22,364 nucleotides of DNA from contig CAZMOG010000025.1 in NCBI GenBank assembly GCA_964567845.1, positions 1 to 22,364 of the forward strand. Direction: 5' to 3'. Position numbers and translations under genes: made by a program. Under the pieces are notes generated by a model. That model made no database searches and was not told where the DNA came from. It saw only the letters and a list, made by a program, of their open reading frames with translations. The DNA comes from RGIG9079 sp964567845 (lineage in GTDB: Bacteria > Bacteroidota > Bacteroidia > Bacteroidales > Marinifilaceae). Positions 15,588 to 22,364 of this stretch are shown piece after piece. The stretch's first letter is position 1. Each line of letters opens with the position of its first letter.

Positions 15588-16043
15588 ATGCTTGAGATAG
15601 AGAGAAAGTTTCTGGTACTTGATGAGAGCTATAAAGAGCAGGCAATAACGTGCTACCCTATAAAGCAGGGATACCTGTCAAGGGTTCCCGAACGTGTTGT
15701 GCGTGTCCGTACCAAAGGCGATAAAGGTTATATTACCATTAAAGGGAAATCAACACATTCCGGTTTGAGCCGTTTTGAATGGGAGCATGAGATTTCTATA
15801 ACCGAAGCGGAGGATCTTCTTAAATTGTGCGAAAAGGGAATTATTGAGAAGTGTCGTTACATTGTCCCTGTCGGAAACCATATCTTCGAAGTTGATGAAT
15901 TTTATGGAGAGTTGCAAGGCAGAGTTCTTGCCGAGGTAGAGCTTAAAAATATAAACGAGGGGTTTGAGCACCCCTCGTGGCTTGGCGAAGAGGTAACAGG
16001 CAATCCTGCCTATTACAACTCCGCAATGTTTAAAAAACAGTAA
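15588..16043 (+). CDS. CYTH domain protein (triphosphate tunnel metalloenzyme)
   Basis: 151-residue member of the short bacterial CYTH group, beta-barrel enzymes that bind a triphosphate in a tunnel lined with basic and acidic residues. The defining ExExK motif is present as E3, E5, K7 (LEIERKFLV). Other tunnel residues fit: R37/R39/R41 in RVVRVR, K52 and K54, E64/E66/E68 in RFEWEHE, R90, D103-E104 and E116/E118 in AEVEL. The pattern GEEV near 133-136 followed by Y142-N144 also matches the Nitrosomonas and Clostridium tripolyphosphatases, so inorganic tripolyphosphatase is more likely than adenylate cyclase. A GAAGGTG precedes the ATG at a Shine-Dalgarno-like distance. It is the second gene of the ATP-grasp operon, and its stop is only 2 nt from the stop of the convergent GH127 gene. 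Confidence 0.9.
   Translation: MLEIERKFLVLDESYKEQAITCYPIKQGYLSRVPERVVRVRTKGDKGYITIKGKSTHSGLSRFEWEHEISITEAEDLLKLCEKGIIEKCRYIVPVGNHIFEVDEFYGELQGRVLAEVELKNINEGFEHPSWLGEEVTGNPAYYNSAMFKKQ
15955..15978. other. Strong GC-rich hairpin inside the CYTH gene
   Basis: Perfect 9-bp inverted repeat ACGAGGGGT / ACCCCTCGT with a 6-nt loop, 65 nt before the CYTH stop. There is no T-run after it, so it is not a standard terminator; it may protect the mRNA 3' end or be chance. Confidence 0.5.
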
Positions 16044-16045
16044 TT

Positions 16046-18454
16046 TTACTCGATTATCCACTCGTGAATACCGCTTGAGCAGTCAACCGGTAGGTCGATT
16101 TCTATCTTGGTTGCAACAGCCTTAACCGGCTCGAACTCTACAATATTGATGTAGTTCAACTGAACTCCGAACTGGTCATCGGTCTTAACAGGAATCCACT
16201 CACCGCCCCTCTTGGTCTGATAATACAATCTCCAAGCCTTTGGCGCTTTACAGCCACCGCCATCGCTGAACCAGAAAATCAACGATTTTGAAATAGTGCG
16301 TGGCTTATCAAATGTGTAGCTAATCCACTCTGTCTGATTTGCTCTTGGCCACCAATGGAAGAACTGGCAATTACGGTCATTTGAACCTGCAGGCATAATC
16401 TGGTCGCGGATACCCTCAATGTCACGGTTTATCATTGAACCGTCAATCTTACTTGTATTTGCTATTGTCGGAGCCGGTTTTGGTTTTGCAGACTCAAGTG
16501 TTGTTGGGAACCAAATTACCATTGGCGATGGATTTCTGTGAGCCCATGCATAGTATGGAATAGCCTTGAAATCACACTCCTCGCCCACAATAACTTTACC
16601 ATCGATTGTACGTTTTGTATGTTGAGCCTTACCATTCAACTCTACCATTCTGCCAATCTCGTTGGTTACCAACTCAGGAGTAAATGTTCCGTTAACATCA
16701 AGAATCAAATCATTGATCTTTGGATCAGCAAAGTCGATTCCCTCTGCACAATATACAATAGGACCACGTTGCAAAGCAATCTTATCCTGATTTGTAACAA
16801 TGCTGTCGCTTGAAACAACCTTATGAACTGTCATTGGAAGGTTAATTCCGATAACATCGCCTGCATTCCACTTGCGTGAAAGTGTTACATAACCATCAAT
16901 AATCTGATAATCAACATTCTGACCATTCAAAGTAATCTGAACCTTGTTGTTGTCAACATCTGCATAGTGGTAAAGAATGTTACCGGGGACAGGTTCATTA
17001 TTTGCCCAACCCGGTATTCTGACCTTTATATAGAATTTGGCACTCTTTTCAGGATTCACTGCCAATTGAATATCTCCGTTCCACGGCATATCACCACTCT
17101 GTACCAACTCAACACATTGTCCGTCAATATCAATGTGAGACTTACTTGCCATATATAAGTTTACATATACCGAGTTATCCTTAACTGCATATTGATAACG
17201 GGGAACTGCAGGTATAAAGCGGGCAATATTCGATGGACAACATGCACAACCAAACCACTCACTTCTGCGACCACCGTTAAGTGACTCCAATGGGTTTGGA
17301 TAGAAGAAACGGTCGCCTGTTAGAGCAACTCCTGAAAGTACGTTGTTGTACAATGATCTTTCAAGAACATCTATATACTTTCCATGGCCCTCGTTCAGGA
17401 ACATTCTGTAGTTCCAGAATACATTGGCAATAGCTGCACAGGTCTCGCAATATGCAGACATATTTGGCAACTCGTACATAGCACCAAATCCCTCATGTCC
17501 GCCTGCTGCACCAACACCTCCGGTAATGTACAACTTAGTCTCAACAATATCCTTCCACAAACGGTGAGAAGCCTCGTTATAACTATCATCGCCTGTAATC
17601 GCTGCAACATCGGCCATTCCTGTGAACATATACAATGCTCTTACCGAGTGTCCTACTGCCTCGTCCTGCTCTACAACAGGTTTGTGACTCTGATCGTATG
17701 TGCTTCCGTTTTTATCTTTACAATTTCCACGAACATCAAGGAAGAACTTAGCCAAGTCAAGATATTTCTTATCGCCGGTTACACCATACAATTTGACCAA
17801 ACCAATCTCTACTTCTTGGTGGCCCGGCCATGTATGAATACCATCGGGTCCGAAATCCTTACAAAGCAGATCTGCCGATTTGATACACACATCAAGCAAC
17901 TCACGCTTACCGGTTGCCTGATAATATGCAACTCCGGCTTCGTACATGTGTCCAAGGTTATACAATTCGTGGCTTAGAATGTGAGTCAACTCCCAACGTT
18001 TGCTTCCAATCCAGTCATGTGAATTATCGCCCATAATTGTACGATAGGTATATAGATAACCATCGTCCTCTTGTGCGGCAGCATAATAACTAATCAATGT
18101 ATCAACATAACTTTCAAGTTTTGAATCGGGGAAAGTTGTTAAAGAGTATGCAGCTCCCTCGATAATTTTACTTACATCTGAATCATCAAACGGAGCATCA
18201 GATTGAAATTTACCCTCCATTAATCCTCCTGCAATTTTAAAGTTGTTGATACGTCCGGTTTTTTCGCAATGTCCAAACGCAATTGGAATTGTTACTTCAC
18301 GGTTCGTTTGAATTCTGTTAAGCCAAAATGAATCGGCAACTGACACCTTGTTAAATTCAACAGGCGTAATGTTGTAGCCACTCTTTGATTCACTGCATCC
18401 AACAAGTAGAGAAGTTCCAAGAATAGCTTCAATTAATAGATTTTTAATTCTCAT
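16046..18454 (-). CDS. GH127 beta-L-arabinofuranosidase lipoprotein with C-terminal binding domain
   Basis: Predicted cell-envelope glycoside hydrolase of family 127 (formerly DUF1680), which releases beta-L-arabinofuranose or related residues from plant glycans. The 802-residue product starts with a lipoprotein signal ending LLVGC (lipid Cys20). The (alpha/alpha)6 catalytic domain spans about 30-440. The zinc-cysteine active site known from the Bifidobacterium enzyme is complete with matching spacing: acid/base E321 (GHEGF), E337 and C339 in YCETCA, nucleophile C405 and zinc ligand C406 in CACCPSN. Beta-sandwich domains follow, and residues about 680-802 resemble an F5/8 type C (discoidin-like) carbohydrate-binding module. 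GH127 also contains an enzyme acting on rhamnogalacturonan II side chains, so the exact sugar is open. It has its own promoter, separate from the upstream esterase gene. Confidence 0.92.
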   Translation of the reverse strand: MRIKNLLIEAILGTSLLVGCSESKSGYNITPVEFNKVSVADSFWLNRIQTNREVTIPIAFGHCEKTGRINNFKIAGGLMEGKFQSDAPFDDSDVSKIIEGAAYSLTTFPDSKLESYVDTLISYYAAAQEDDGYLYTYRTIMGDNSHDWIGSKRWELTHILSHELYNLGHMYEAGVAYYQATGKRELLDVCIKSADLLCKDFGPDGIHTWPGHQEVEIGLVKLYGVTGDKKYLDLAKFFLDVRGNCKDKNGSTYDQSHKPVVEQDEAVGHSVRALYMFTGMADVAAITGDDSYNEASHRLWKDIVETKLYITGGVGAAGGHEGFGAMYELPNMSAYCETCAAIANVFWNYRMFLNEGHGKYIDVLERSLYNNVLSGVALTGDRFFYPNPLESLNGGRRSEWFGCACCPSNIARFIPAVPRYQYAVKDNSVYVNLYMASKSHIDIDGQCVELVQSGDMPWNGDIQLAVNPEKSAKFYIKVRIPGWANNEPVPGNILYHYADVDNNKVQITLNGQNVDYQIIDGYVTLSRKWNAGDVIGINLPMTVHKVVSSDSIVTNQDKIALQRGPIVYCAEGIDFADPKINDLILDVNGTFTPELVTNEIGRMVELNGKAQHTKRTIDGKVIVGEECDFKAIPYYAWAHRNPSPMVIWFPTTLESAKPKPAPTIANTSKIDGSMINRDIEGIRDQIMPAGSNDRNCQFFHWWPRANQTEWISYTFDKPRTISKSLIFWFSDGGGCKAPKAWRLYYQTKRGGEWIPVKTDDQFGVQLNYINIVEFEPVKAVATKIEIDLPVDCSSGIHEWIIE

Positions 18455-18541
18455 TGTTTGTGTTTTGGTTTTATGTTAAACATTGTATTCTATTTTTTCT
18501 CTTATCCCCACTATTTTGAATTACCAAAATTCCCTCCAATA

Positions 18542-18573
18542 CAAAATTAATTAATGCTTTTAAAAAAAAACAA
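18542..18573 (-). promoter_or_regulatory. Promoter of the GH127 gene, overlapping a terminator
   Basis: On the minus strand TTG (plus 18571-18573) precedes TAATTTTG (plus 18542-18549) by 21 nt, fitting the Bacteroidetes pattern. The TTG lies in the 3' arm of the upstream terminator hairpin. The leader to the ATG at 18454 would be about 80 nt. Confidence 0.55.
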
Positions 18574-18603
18574 CTTGTCTACATAGAAAACAGACAAGTT
18601 GTT
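18561..18603 (-). terminator. Intrinsic terminator after the esterase gene
   Basis: Perfect 12-bp stem (plus 18569-18580 with 18592-18603, AACAACTTGTCT and its complement) with an 11-nt loop, followed on the minus strand by a T-run of nine. It lies about 100 nt past the esterase stop and ends the beta-helix/esterase operon. Confidence 0.9.
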
Positions 18604-18701
18604 AAGATTTTGACAATAAGTTAAATTGAACCCTATAGATTAACACACTTCATACAACTTAATTCTAAATGTGTATTTTACAATAACCCTACTTTCTCAA
18701 A

Positions 18702-19844
18702 TTAGATGCTTATGTCAATTTGCGATGAGAAGATTAATTTAGGATCCATACGTTTGGCAATAGACTCTTTTATAACATCCTCGCTTCTTTTAACCTTGTC
18801 CTTAAAAACAATCTCTCCGTTATACTCAACGGTAACCTGTTTTGACAAATTCATCATATCGTCGTTAAGAAGAATGGTAAAATTCTTATAATCGCTCTTC
18901 AAAATTCTGATATTGTTTCCGCTATACTCAACTCTAAGCTCTTTGCCGGGAGCAGCTTCATTAATAGGTATCTGCAAGTAGTAGAAACAATCTCGCAAAT
19001 TGCTACTCTCTTGTCTCCAGATCACTTTGTTGGGATATGGTTCACGTTTATGTTTACTCATCCATGTTATTGCCGCAGTATCTATACGGTTCATCCAGTG
19101 TCCGCAACCCTTCACAATATTGGTTTCGTGAATATATCCTCCATTATCGTTTTTTTGTAATGAATCCATGCGTTTGCCATACTCAACAGCCAAAGTGTTT
19201 CTCGTGTAGGCAGAATCGTTCTCGCCCATCCACACCATAAAAGGGGTATTTCTAAGGTTTACCGGCGAGGCCTCGCCCGGATGTCCTGCCATCATTGATG
19301 CTGCCGCCCAATGGTCAGCCAAACGTGGAGCCATACGGTATGCACCATCGCCTCCGGCAGAATAGCCAAGCAGATATACCTTGTTCGGATTGACATCCAA
19401 CTCAAGAATTGCACCTTGAATTAACATTTCAAAAAGTGTATCGATATGAGGGCGAAACCACATATTCCAATCATCGACAGCTGCGCGCGGAGAAATATAA
19501 ACACCCTCGGCGGGTTGATACAGATATATTTGGTTTTGCCACTGTTGGTTATTTACCTGAGTGGGAACATTTCCTCCACCATGCATTGAGATATAGAGCG
19601 AACGTCCTTTCTTCGGCTTCTCACCATATACTTTCACATCAAAAGGCATTTTATAGTTTCCATAAACCATACAGCGACTCTCCCACATTGGAGAAAGGTA
19701 CTCTTTTTGTGCAGTTACAGCCTCTTTCCAAAGATCTTCTGCATGAGTCTCAGCAATAATTTTGCTCAGACCTTTGTCTCCTCCAATTGAAATTGCAACA
19801 GCACAAATCAGCGTCACAATTACGATAATCACTCCATTCTTCAT
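18702..19844 (-). CDS. Secreted alpha/beta-hydrolase, feruloyl/carbohydrate esterase-like
   Basis: 380-residue predicted exported esterase. The N terminus has a hydrophobic segment (residues 4-20) acting as signal peptide or anchor. The alpha/beta-hydrolase core shows the oxyanion-hole motif SMHGGGN (86-92), the nucleophile elbow LGYSAGGDG (159-167, Ser162), an acidic residue D210 in MGENDSAY and a late His249 in GCGHW, giving a complete Ser-Asp-His triad in the order seen in feruloyl esterases and PHB-depolymerase-like enzymes. About 100 residues after the core (270-375) form an extra beta-rich domain of unknown role. It lies 27 nt downstream of the beta-helix gene on the same strand, so both are likely one operon; with GH127 beyond, removal of acyl or methyl ester groups from pectin is the natural guess. 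The substrate is not shown by the sequence. Confidence 0.85.
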   Translation of the reverse strand: MKNGVIIVIVTLICAVAISIGGDKGLSKIIAETHAEDLWKEAVTAQKEYLSPMWESRCMVYGNYKMPFDVKVYGEKPKKGRSLYISMHGGGNVPTQVNNQQWQNQIYLYQPAEGVYISPRAAVDDWNMWFRPHIDTLFEMLIQGAILELDVNPNKVYLLGYSAGGDGAYRMAPRLADHWAAASMMAGHPGEASPVNLRNTPFMVWMGENDSAYTRNTLAVEYGKRMDSLQKNDNGGYIHETNIVKGCGHWMNRIDTAAITWMSKHKREPYPNKVIWRQESSNLRDCFYYLQIPINEAAPGKELRVEYSGNNIRILKSDYKNFTILLNDDMMNLSKQVTVEYNGEIVFKDKVKRSEDVIKESIAKRMDPKLIFSSQIDISI

Positions 19845-19871
19845 GTTTTGTTGTTTTATTTGTGTTTCTAT

Positions 19872-21482
19872 TTATTCATAACTACTCTCTATCGACTCGA
19901 TTACTGTTGCTGCCGCACCAACAGTGCCAGTATGCTGGATATGCACACCTCCAAAATCATTTAAATATGAGATTGGGGCAGAAATTGTCTGACTTTTCGT
20001 TCCGTTTTGAATTGTTGCAGTGATACTCACGGCATCGGCTTTAAGAGTAACCATACACCCCTTTTTAAACAAGTCACATCTGTTCGGCTCGGTTATAGCA
20101 TTGATTTGTCCATTGCAATACTCCACCAAATAGACCTCAACCGCTCTGTCATATTCAGGAGTGCGAACAAACCTCACTCCATAGCCCGTAAGGGTATGAG
20201 TGTCGAATTTAAGGCACAAATCCAGATATTGTCCCGTTGCACTTCCAAAACCTTGCCCTGCAGATTTACATGGCGAAAGTTTAACCGTTAAGGTCTGATT
20301 CGTGTACCGTTCATTACCATAACCGGTGTACATTAGGCGTGCACCACGAACAAGCTGCACCAAACCAAAACACCCCTCGGCGCCATCAATGCCCTCGCCA
20401 AAAGCCCATGCCGGTCGGTCGGAAACTTGCCAGTTGTATTCATGGGTATCTAAGGGTTTGAAGGCATCAATACTCCATCGTCCCTCGGCAATACGACTAT
20501 TTGCCATAATGGGAAGTGTTGGTGTTCCAACAGCCATTGGAATATCGGGAGTTGGAGGTACAACCAATGGTTTGCCATTCAGCGTACATCCCTCCATAAG
20601 GCATATATCCTTTGGATTTAGTGTTTTGCACCACTCAATTCTAAGATTTGGATCCTCGCTCGTCCAACGACAATTTCTAAGTGTTACCTTATCTGATACT
20701 TTGGTCAGATATTGAATACCTTGTACCTTGGAGTGAATATCGCAATTTTCAAAAAGAGCCCCCTGTGGCGATGTTCCATAGAATGGTTTGCTTGAATAGA
20801 ATGTAAAACGACAATTTTTGTAGATGCCTGTGCCACAAAGAGCATCGTCGGTACATTCAAAGTAGCAATTCTCGAACACTGCTCTATCGGCCCCCATAAA
20901 TGGGCATAGATTCAAACGTGAAATGAAACGACAGTTCTTGGCATAATAGTTATCGCCACTACATAAAATAAGTTGAGCCTGCACAATTGCATCGGCACGT
21001 TTTTTACGGTTAAGTTGCGGATTAAGCTTATAGTCCAGATCCACGTTACAATAATTTCCAAAAGTGATATTCTCTGCAACAATATCACTTCCTTCGATAT
21101 ACATCATGGTAAAATTACCAACAGCCCCCTGCGTCTGACCACGGTTACATGCAAGAACCACATCTTCGGGGTTATTGCTCATGCCAATGAGTTTTGTTCT
21201 ATTTAATCGTACCTTTAATCCAAATGGATTCCAATCTCCCGGCAAAGCGCGTCTGATTTCAGAATCGTCGGGATTATCTATCCAATAGACTCCCGGAGCA
21301 ATATGAATTTCAATCCATGATGAATCATTATGCAGACGGTCTGCTCTCTGTTCGGCATAGCGTAGAGCCTGAATCAATTCCGAAACTTGCCCCACAGTAA
21401 TAATCTTTTGAGCCCTCGCCTCAATTGAGACAAGTAAACACAAAAAAACGATTACCATTACCGACATTCTATATCTCATCAT
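19872..21482 (-). CDS. Secreted pectinesterase-like parallel beta-helix protein with C-terminal lectin-like domain
   Basis: 536-residue exported protein; signal peptide residues 1-24, cut near ARA-QK. Residues about 27-305 form a right-handed parallel beta-helix: coils repeat NC(R/Y)F-type steps (KNCRF at 182-186, ENCYF at 204-208, KNCRF at 222-226, ENCDI at 245-249, RNCRW at 269-273), giving a stacked Asn/Cys ladder. The stretch ADRAVFENCYFECTDDAL (198-215) resembles the GDRAVFYRCxFxGYQDTL region of CE8 pectin methylesterases, with D212-D213 at the QD position. The usual GTVDFIFG nucleophile motif is not present (FYSSKPFYGTS instead), so catalysis may differ or be lost. Residues about 330-536 look like a LamG-type jelly-roll, possibly carbohydrate binding. 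It is the first gene of an operon with the esterase. It could also be a lyase or a GH of the pectin-lyase fold. Confidence 0.8.
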   Translation of the reverse strand: MMRYRMSVMVIVFLCLLVSIEARAQKIITVGQVSELIQALRYAEQRADRLHNDSSWIEIHIAPGVYWIDNPDDSEIRRALPGDWNPFGLKVRLNRTKLIGMSNNPEDVVLACNRGQTQGAVGNFTMMYIEGSDIVAENITFGNYCNVDLDYKLNPQLNRKKRADAIVQAQLILCSGDNYYAKNCRFISRLNLCPFMGADRAVFENCYFECTDDALCGTGIYKNCRFTFYSSKPFYGTSPQGALFENCDIHSKVQGIQYLTKVSDKVTLRNCRWTSEDPNLRIEWCKTLNPKDICLMEGCTLNGKPLVVPPTPDIPMAVGTPTLPIMANSRIAEGRWSIDAFKPLDTHEYNWQVSDRPAWAFGEGIDGAEGCFGLVQLVRGARLMYTGYGNERYTNQTLTVKLSPCKSAGQGFGSATGQYLDLCLKFDTHTLTGYGVRFVRTPEYDRAVEVYLVEYCNGQINAITEPNRCDLFKKGCMVTLKADAVSITATIQNGTKSQTISAPISYLNDFGGVHIQHTGTVGAAATVIESIESSYE

Positions 21483-21511
21483 ACTGATTTCAAACAGTTT
21501 CTAAATTACCA

Positions 21512-21519
21512 CAAAAATA
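21512..21519 (-). promoter_or_regulatory. -7 box of the beta-helix/esterase operon
   Basis: TATTTTTG on the minus strand fits TAnnTTTG, 29 nt before the ATG at 21482. A TTG at plus 21542-21544 lies 22 nt upstream, slightly beyond the usual spacing. Confidence 0.45.
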
Positions 21520-21589
21520 TAAAAATATCACAATATTAAGCCAATGCCGACCATTATATTCACACAATCTTAACTATAATGAATATATA

Positions 21590-22174
21590 TTGTTAAATGT
21601 GTTAAAAATTTATCTTGATATGCTTACCGATTCGGGAGTGAATGCCATGTCTGACCGCCAAACAGCTGCAATGCACGTTGCCGACGACGCTTATGCCGGC
21701 AGTGAAACATTCAACCGCTTGAAAGCAGCACATAAAGAGGTGTTCGGAACCTACAATGTACTACCGGCATACCGGGGACGTGCCTGCGAGAACATCCTGG
21801 CAGAGCGCTTTGTAAAGCCCGGGATGAAGAAGACTCGCGAGGCTCAATGTAAATACATGACTCCAAAAGAGATTTACCACCTGTTGGCAAACAAAATGGA
21901 TATCATATACTTCTCGGCACGCAAACTGAGCTTTGCACGCGGAGGAGCAATCATAAGCCACAACACCGAGCTGATCAAGAGTATGATGGAGTACATTCCT
22001 CTATACGAAGGATTCCTGACATACGGAGTGCCTGTAATCAAACCGGCAGGAGGATTGAAATGGGTTGAGAAGCCAAATGTTCTGCGTTTCTTCTTTGGCC
22101 GCCTGAAACAGATTGGCCACTGGCAAGAGGAGCTTGTTGCAAAATTCAAAGAGGACTTTGGCGATAGCTTGTAA
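21590..22174 (+). pseudogene. tnaA: Tryptophanase remnant: N-terminally truncated with three in-frame internal deletions
   Basis: The open frame (194 codons from a TTG; first ATG at 21620) is clearly built from pieces of tryptophanase, a PLP enzyme of about 455 residues that splits tryptophan to indole, pyruvate and ammonia. Piece 1 (about 5-78) is DMLTDSGVNAMSDRQ...YAGSETF...FGTY...YRGRACENILAERFVKPGM, matching the region after the first 45 residues of the enzyme. Piece 2 (about 79-146) is TREAQCKYM...DIIYFSARKLSFARGG...PLYEGFLTYG; it keeps the PLP Lys in SARK. Piece 3 is the short VPVIKPAGG. Piece 4 is GLKWVEKPNVLRFFFGRL to the end. Missing are the first 45 residues, about 120 residues holding the PLP-contacting Asp/Arg, and two later blocks. 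All joints are in frame without stop codons. Codons are richer in G/C (49% by hand count, 54% at 21661-21840) than many neighbours. A functional small protein cannot be excluded. Confidence 0.8.
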
Positions 22175-22183
22175 AAATAACAG

Positions 22184-22230
22184 AGTCTCCCAATATGCAA
22201 TTCACTGCAATTGGGAGACTTTATTTTATT
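22184..22230 (+). terminator. Intrinsic terminator after the tryptophanase remnant
   Basis: An 11-bp stem (22184-22194 with 22210-22220, AGTCTCCCAAT and complement) extends after a one-base bulge by TGCA/TGCA around a 6-nt loop and is followed by TTATTTTATTT. It starts 10 nt after the stop, as expected for an originally expressed gene. Confidence 0.9.
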
Positions 22231-22278
22231 TAAAAAAGAGTCAAACACATAAATATACAGAATGGGATATTTGACTGT

Positions 22279-22338
22279 TTAGATATAAATCACGTTTAAC
22301 CTCCATATCCTACTGAATATTTTTGCGTCAATACGCAT
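22279..22338 (-). CDS. Possible 19-codon ORF with its own promoter box
   Basis: ATG at 22338 opens a 19-residue frame (MRIDAKIFSRIWRLNVIYI), basic and hydrophobic, ending in TAA. It is placed 11 nt after a good -7 box. A weak 7-bp hairpin followed on the minus strand by CTTTTTT (plus 22232-22276) could end the transcript after about 110 nt. The start codon itself lies in a small palindrome, TGCGT-ATTG-ACGCA. This may be a leader peptide, a small RNA or chance; no family is recognised. Confidence 0.2.
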   Translation of the reverse strand: MRIDAKIFSRIWRLNVIYI

Positions 22339-22348
22339 TTTTGTTCAG

Positions 22349-22356
22349 CAAAGATA
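22349..22356 (-). promoter_or_regulatory. Minus-strand -7 box at the right edge
   Basis: TATCTTTG followed by C on the minus strand is a full match to the Bacteroidetes -7 consensus. The -33 position lies beyond the window end, so it cannot be checked. Confidence 0.45.
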
Positions 22357-22364
22357 GTGATTAA

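Noticed and set aside
15588..16043. Class IV adenylate cyclase for the CYTH gene
   Set aside because: Length and the motif pattern fit the short tripolyphosphatase group better, and no cyclic-AMP related gene is nearby.
17384..17977. 197-codon plus-strand frame inside the GH127 gene
   Set aside because: It is antisense to the catalytic domain whose active-site residues are all intact.
1..22364. tRNA genes, CRISPR arrays, insertion sequences, phage genes
   Set aside because: I saw no cloverleaf with tRNA box sequences, no regularly spaced repeats, and no transposase or integrase motifs.

Overview
The window looks like chromosome of a member of the Bacteroidota, order Bacteroidales, probably a gut or other anaerobic commensal. 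Several things point there. Promoters match the Bacteroidetes sigma pattern TTTG-N19-21-TAnnTTTG (best at 3322-3352 and 6502-6533). Most starts lack a Shine-Dalgarno sequence. Genes typical of the group are present: a DUF4294 protein, a short-form phosphate acetyltransferase, a lipoprotein with an acidic residue run after the lipobox Cys, and a GH127 lipoprotein. GC is in the low-to-mid 40s percent by spot counts.

Layout. 1-2456 (-) is the N-terminal 818 codons of an AddA/UvrD-type helicase that runs off the left edge. It follows fabG (2537-3283, -), and a strong intrinsic terminator lies between them. Divergent from fabG is the acetate operon pta-ackA (3412-5628, +), ending in a terminator shared with a convergent lipoprotein gene (5704-6477, -). 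Next come pgi and sdaA (6670-9275, -), with the RNase P RNA gene rnpB (9300-9650, -) only about 25 nt upstream of sdaA. A DUF4294 gene (9753-10337, +) converges on holA (10357-11373, -). holA lies downstream of a 990-residue protein that carries the nucleotide-binding domain of PEP synthase/PPDK behind receiver-like domains (11389-14361, -). Divergent from that gene is a two-gene operon: an ATP-grasp protein and a CYTH triphosphatase (14475-16043, +). The right part (16046-21482, -) is a small pectin/arabinan-type set: GH127 beta-L-arabinofuranosidase lipoprotein, a secreted alpha/beta-hydrolase esterase and a pectinesterase-like beta-helix protein. No SusC/SusD pair is in view. The window ends with a tryptophanase remnant (21590-22174, +) and a possible minus-strand mini transcription unit.

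How the genes fit together. Glucose-6-phosphate isomerase, serine ammonia-lyase (pyruvate from serine) and Pta-AckA (ATP from acetyl-CoA with acetate release) fit a fermentative carbohydrate user. The three glycan genes would act in the cell envelope on arabinose-bearing or esterified plant pectin. The points most worth a second look are the tryptophanase remnant, which seems to have lost three internal blocks in frame, and the cluster 11389-16043, where an orphan PPDK-type ATP-binding protein, an ATP-grasp ligase-like protein and a triphosphatase sit together with no assigned pathway. Functions were assigned by reading motifs and from memory of the families; no database search was possible.
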